From Halichoerus grypus (lineage: Eukaryota; Chordata; Mammalia; Carnivora; Phocidae), in assembly GCF_964656455.1 (NCBI RefSeq), contig NC_135726.1, positions 18,549,168-18,613,167 on the forward strand: a stretch of DNA of 64,000 nucleotides. The letters run 5' to 3'. The notes beneath the pieces are model-generated. The model did no database searches. It had not been told where the DNA came from and saw only the letters and a program-made list of their open reading frames with translations. Each line of letters opens with the position of its first letter. Position 1 is the first letter of the stretch. This document shows, in pieces, positions 59,988 to 64,000 of this stretch. The translations under genes and the position numbers were made by a program.

Positions 59988-60534
59988 CTGGGCAGGAGAG
60001 CAGGTTTCACTGTATGGCTGAATAGTTCTGGGCTCTCCCCCAAGCCAGAGGTGACAAGCCTAGGGCAGGGAGGGGGATCAGAGACCATTCCAGGGCCCCG
60101 AGGTCAGGAGAAGCAGGGCAGGCTGTGATCTGCTGCTCCCGCCTACCTGCTTGAGGCAAGCAACTCCTCCCCCAGTTTCCACCTGCTCTTGCCCTCCCAA
60201 CCCCACAGGCCAGGCTGACTGGAGACACAAGTAAAGGCCATACACAGAGCGTCCTCTGTCGCAGGCACACAGCCCCACTGCAGGCAGAAGCAGAGGCCCA
60301 GCCTCAGGGCGGGACCCCTCACAGTCCGTCCAAGTCACATCTTGCCAAATGTCCCTCCAGCTTCTGCTAGAATGCTTCCACAGACACACAGCTCCCTCCT
60401 TCCTGCCAGGCTTTAATTTAAGGGAGCAGAGAGGGCATGTTTGTTTGCTTTTTTTAATCACGTGAATTCAACAGAATCGCATGATTGCTTAGGCAATCAC
60501 ATGAAAGCGAAGAGGACGTTTTGAAGTCAGATAC

Positions 60535-60690
60535 CAGGGTTCAAAACTCAGCTCCACATTTACTAGTTTTGTGACCTTGAGCACATCGGTTCACTTTTCC
60601 GGGCTCAGTTTCACCATCTGTAAAATGGGTTCATGATACTCACTTCATACGGTTGTGAGATTTACTATGAAGGATTGGTTCACGTGCTTA
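60535..60690. repeat. MIR-type ancient SINE
   Basis: CAGGGTTCAAAACTCAGCTC, TTGTGACCTTGAGCACATCG and CACCATCTGTAAAATGGGTT in MIR order. Confidence 0.82.
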
Positions 60691-63600
60691 TGGAGGCTGA
60701 GAAGTCCCATGCTCTGCTCTCTGCAAGCTAGAGGCCAAGAAAGGCAGCGGTGTGGGTCCAGTGCAAAGCCGAAGGCCTAAGAACCACCGGAGCCAGTGGA
60801 TAAGTTCCAGTCAGAGTCCATAGGCCCGAGAACCAGGAGCACCAGATGTCCCAGAGCAGGAGATGAATGTCCCAGCTCAACGGACCGCACATTTTTCCCT
60901 TCCCTGGTCTCTTTGCTCTATTCCAGTCCTGGGCTAATGCCCACCCACTTCTTTGCTCAGTCTACTGTTTCAAATGCTAATCTCTTCCGGAAACAGCCTC
61001 ACAGACACACCCAGAAATAATATTTTACCAGCTTTCTGGGCATCCCTTAGCCCAGTCAGGTTAACAGAAAATTAACCATCACAACCGTCAGTCAGATTGA
61101 CCACTTATCAAGACCTTGCTGCACACGAATGTCAATCCCCAGTGTCACAGTTGCTAAGTTGAGCCCAGATTCAAGAGGAGGAGAATTAGACCCCACAGCT
61201 TGATGGGAGGAGTGGCAAAGAATCTGTGGTCGTCCTTAAAATCACAACAAGGATCAAAAGGTGGAGGGTTCCAGGCTCCCTCCCAGAGGTGAGCAGGGAG
61301 GCCCCCTGACTAATGGAAGAGGTGACCTCAGCTTATGGAGGAAAGACCTCCTTCTCTTCTCTCACTTCTTTCTTCCTGTGTCACACCTGGGGAGGAGTTG
61401 GAGGAAGCTGGGGAGGAGGATTCTGAGCTTTCTCCCAAGGGTGAGGGGGAGCCTGGAAGGTTTGGAGCAGATGAGTGATACATAATATTTAAGTCCAACC
61501 AGGATCACTCTGGCTGCTGTGTGCTGGGTGGAGGTGACTGGAGGGAGCAGCAGTTGTTTGGGGGTGAGGGTGGGGGTAAAGGTGGTTTGGACCACTCTTG
61601 GGGCTGGGACAGGGGATGGGGCAGGAGGAACAGACTCCAGAGCTGGGCGGCTGTCTGTGGGGCCCGGCTGCAGGGAGCAGGAAGAGGAGGTGGGAAGGGT
61701 TCAGAGGTGTGGGGCAGTCCACCGAGGGGAGCACCCACACTGGGGGAGATTGGAAAAGGTGGCAAGCGATCCCCCACCACCTAGAGCCCACCACCTGGCT
61801 CTGCAGTCTTGGGGTTTCAGCAGCCCTGTTCCCTCAAACAGGGCTAAGTGATCACAGGACAGGGTCCTTCTCCCACCCCACACTCATTCCGGGTCTGGTG
61901 AGGCTCCCTGAAGGGTGTCCCAGGCTGCAGTCCCAGGGAGCCCCTGCTCCGGCAGGGCTGTGCCTCAGGGTCTCATCTCTGGAATACTGTCCTCCCACTC
62001 GCTCCAGCTGTGGCTGGCACCAACACGGCCAGATGGTGACATCTAGAGGCAGCCTCCTGTCTCACAGTGCTTCTGGGCAGAACCCCACAGCCTGCACGGG
62101 TGGTGCCAGCCGAGGGCTCCCCATTGGTGTTCCGGTGGTGCCATCCTCAGGACTGAGTGACCAACCACCATGCAGGGCTCAGGAAAGACCCAGCTCCTCC
62201 GTCCCTCCATGCCAAAGCCCAGTTTGGAGTCAGCAAAGCCCCTGGAGCCCCAAGTGAACCCATGGATACTCTTCCCTCCCACAACCAAGGACCTGTGGGC
62301 TCTGTGACATTCCCATCCCCCTACCCGCTGCGCCACTTTATCTCAGAGGAAGGGTCTTCCCAGCCGCTCAGCCAACCTCTTCTCACAGAGCCAACCCCTC
62401 ACCTCCACCTCACCATCCAGGCCCATCCTGTGTCCTGAGTCCCACGTGAGAATCTCTCACCTCTCCTTAGCGATGCTTTTTAAATCACTTGTGCATTTCC
62501 ATCTCTCCACACCCATGGGTTTTCTGGTACCAGACACTCCTCGCCCCCTTTCCTCACACCTCTTCACACCACTGCTCACGGTTTTCCTACTACTCCTCTG
62601 ACCTCTCTTTGGCTGATCCCTCTTCCTCTGCTCCTCCCTAAATCATCCATCCCTCTGTCCATCCCCCCCTCCTTCCTCATTCATTCTACAATCAGTAGGA
62701 CAGGGGGCCAGGCCTGATGTTACAGCGGTGGAGTGGGGAGGAGAAAAACAAGGACAAATGCCCCAAAGCACCTGGTTGCAACCTGCCAGGGAAGTGAAGA
62801 GATGGGGGTGGGATCTGCGGGGTTGCCCCCCACCTCCATGCTGCTGAAGAGCAAGCCACGCCCACAGTCCTTTCTGCGCTCCCTGCCTGGCTGCGCTCAC
62901 TTTCCTATCCGCAGAGACCACCCGAAGGGATCCCCCTTGCCCACCCAGCCACATTTGGCTACGTCCCCTCTCAGCCCTCACTGCACTCTCATCCCTACTT
63001 CCATAAAGACCCACTGGACCGGACCCACCCCTGTGCTTCACTCTTCTTGCTCCTTTCCGTGCTCTGTGTGTGGTCACACCCCCATCCCCATCGCCCCTTT
63101 GCCCAGTGTCACGCCTCTCAGCCTCCCACTGGGAGGGGCCATCCCCGGAGCCTGGACCTGGGGCACACGAGGTTTGTGCAGAGTGGACTGGACAGAGAGC
63201 GGTTGGTGACAGACATTCTTTTTGTTCATCTCCTGTAGGGAGGACGAGGTTGGGCCAGTGAGGGCTTTCCAGAATGCTGGAAAGGCAGGAAGAGTTAAGA
63301 CGTGGGACAGAACAGGTTCGGAAAAGTCCCTCCTCAGACCACTTTTCCAGACGTGAGGGAAATGTGTGCTGGCCTACTTATTGCCCCCTTGCTCCTCCCG
63401 GCCGGCCGGGCAGTTTCCCATACGGAACAGATAAGGTCAGGGGCTAGTGGAACATAGACACTCCGACCCCAAGAAGTCTGGTAAGGATTCACCTATGCCA
63501 GAGGGAGCTGCGTGGAGCACCGGCCACCCACGATTCAGAGGGCCACCAGCCTGGGAACCACTTCAGGGCATTTAGTAGCATCAAGTAAAATAAAAACAAA

Positions 63601-64000
63601 AACTCTAGATATGAAGGAAACAGCATAAATTTATTTCTTCCCTTGGAAGGAGTCCGAAGAGCTCAATCTTGAAAATTTAATTCTCCGTTTCCCTTGTATT
63701 TTTTTCCCTTGTATTTTTATCGTGTTCCAAAATGATGGAATATTGGAACACATGTGTTAAGTATATCTAGCTCCTTTTCAGCACCACCTACTTCTCCATC
63801 CCATCCCCACCCACCCTGGGCCAAAACTGTGCAGTGAGTTTCATGCATTATGTTCCCTTTCTGAAGGGGCCAGTACTGGGACAAGTGGATGGACTGTGGA
63901 CTTGGTTCAAATCCCAGGCCTACCACGGTGTCAGGGGCAAGTTCTTTAGTTTTATGATATTAAAGAGGGAAATTGCTCCTCTTGTTATCTTCATCAGACC

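Larger units (their letters stand above)
51880..64000. other. Intergenic block downstream of CDH16
   Basis: About 12 kb without a recognised gene and without any young SINE or L1. It carries MIRs, microsatellites and single-copy sequence. By synteny the next gene to the right should be PDP2, but no PDP2 coding sequence is seen. One exon-like frame at 59747-59987 is listed separately. Confidence 0.6.

Overview
The window is nuclear DNA from a placental carnivore. tRNA-Lys-type CAN-SINEs, several with intact target-site duplications, sit among old L1, MIR and MaLR repeats. The SINE bodies (head GGGCGCCTGGGTGGCTCAGT, CT-rich middle, AAATAAATAAA tail) look like the arctoid type (bear, mustelid or seal relatives) rather than the dog or cat type; the group assignment is inference. 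Gene content and order match human chromosome 16q22.1 read in reverse: CES3 - CES2 - CIAO2B - RRAD - CDH16.

Layout. 1-9.3 kb is a repeat graveyard of nested L1, MaLR LTR and SINE copies. 9.3-13.2 kb (minus) is a broken CES3 with two frame-shifted exons, a lost splice donor and no recognisable last exons. 13.2-17.8 kb is intergenic. 17.8-27.9 kb (minus) is an intact 12-exon CES2 of 559 codons. 27.9-29.1 kb is the head-to-head promoter interval between CES2 and CIAO2B. 29.1-30.9 kb (plus) is CIAO2B, 5 coding exons, whose first intron looks like a minor-spliceosome AT-AC intron. 31-36.5 kb is intergenic. 36.5-39.8 kb (plus) is RRAD, 308 codons. 39.8-43.4 kb is intergenic. 43.4-51.9 kb (plus) is CDH16, 17 coding exons, 829 codons. 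52-64 kb has no recognised gene; it carries MIRs, microsatellites and one unexplained exon-like minus-strand open frame.

These genes do not form one pathway. CES2 and CES3 are ER-luminal serine esterases from a tandem duplication. CIAO2B belongs to cytosolic iron-sulfur targeting, RRAD is a muscle and heart RGK GTPase that restrains L-type calcium channels, and CDH16 is the kidney/thyroid KSP-cadherin. The exon models were built by hand from splice sites and reading phase. Their summed lengths close exactly in frame for CES2, CIAO2B, RRAD and CDH16, which supports them strongly.

The points most worth a second look are the probable loss of CES3, a roughly 435-bp near-identical inverted repeat bracketing CES2 exon 1, the AT-AC intron of CIAO2B, a Gln in place of Glu beside the CES2 catalytic serine, and the orphan exon-like frame near 59.9 kb. 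I found no prokaryotic system, CRISPR array or free-standing tRNA or rRNA gene.
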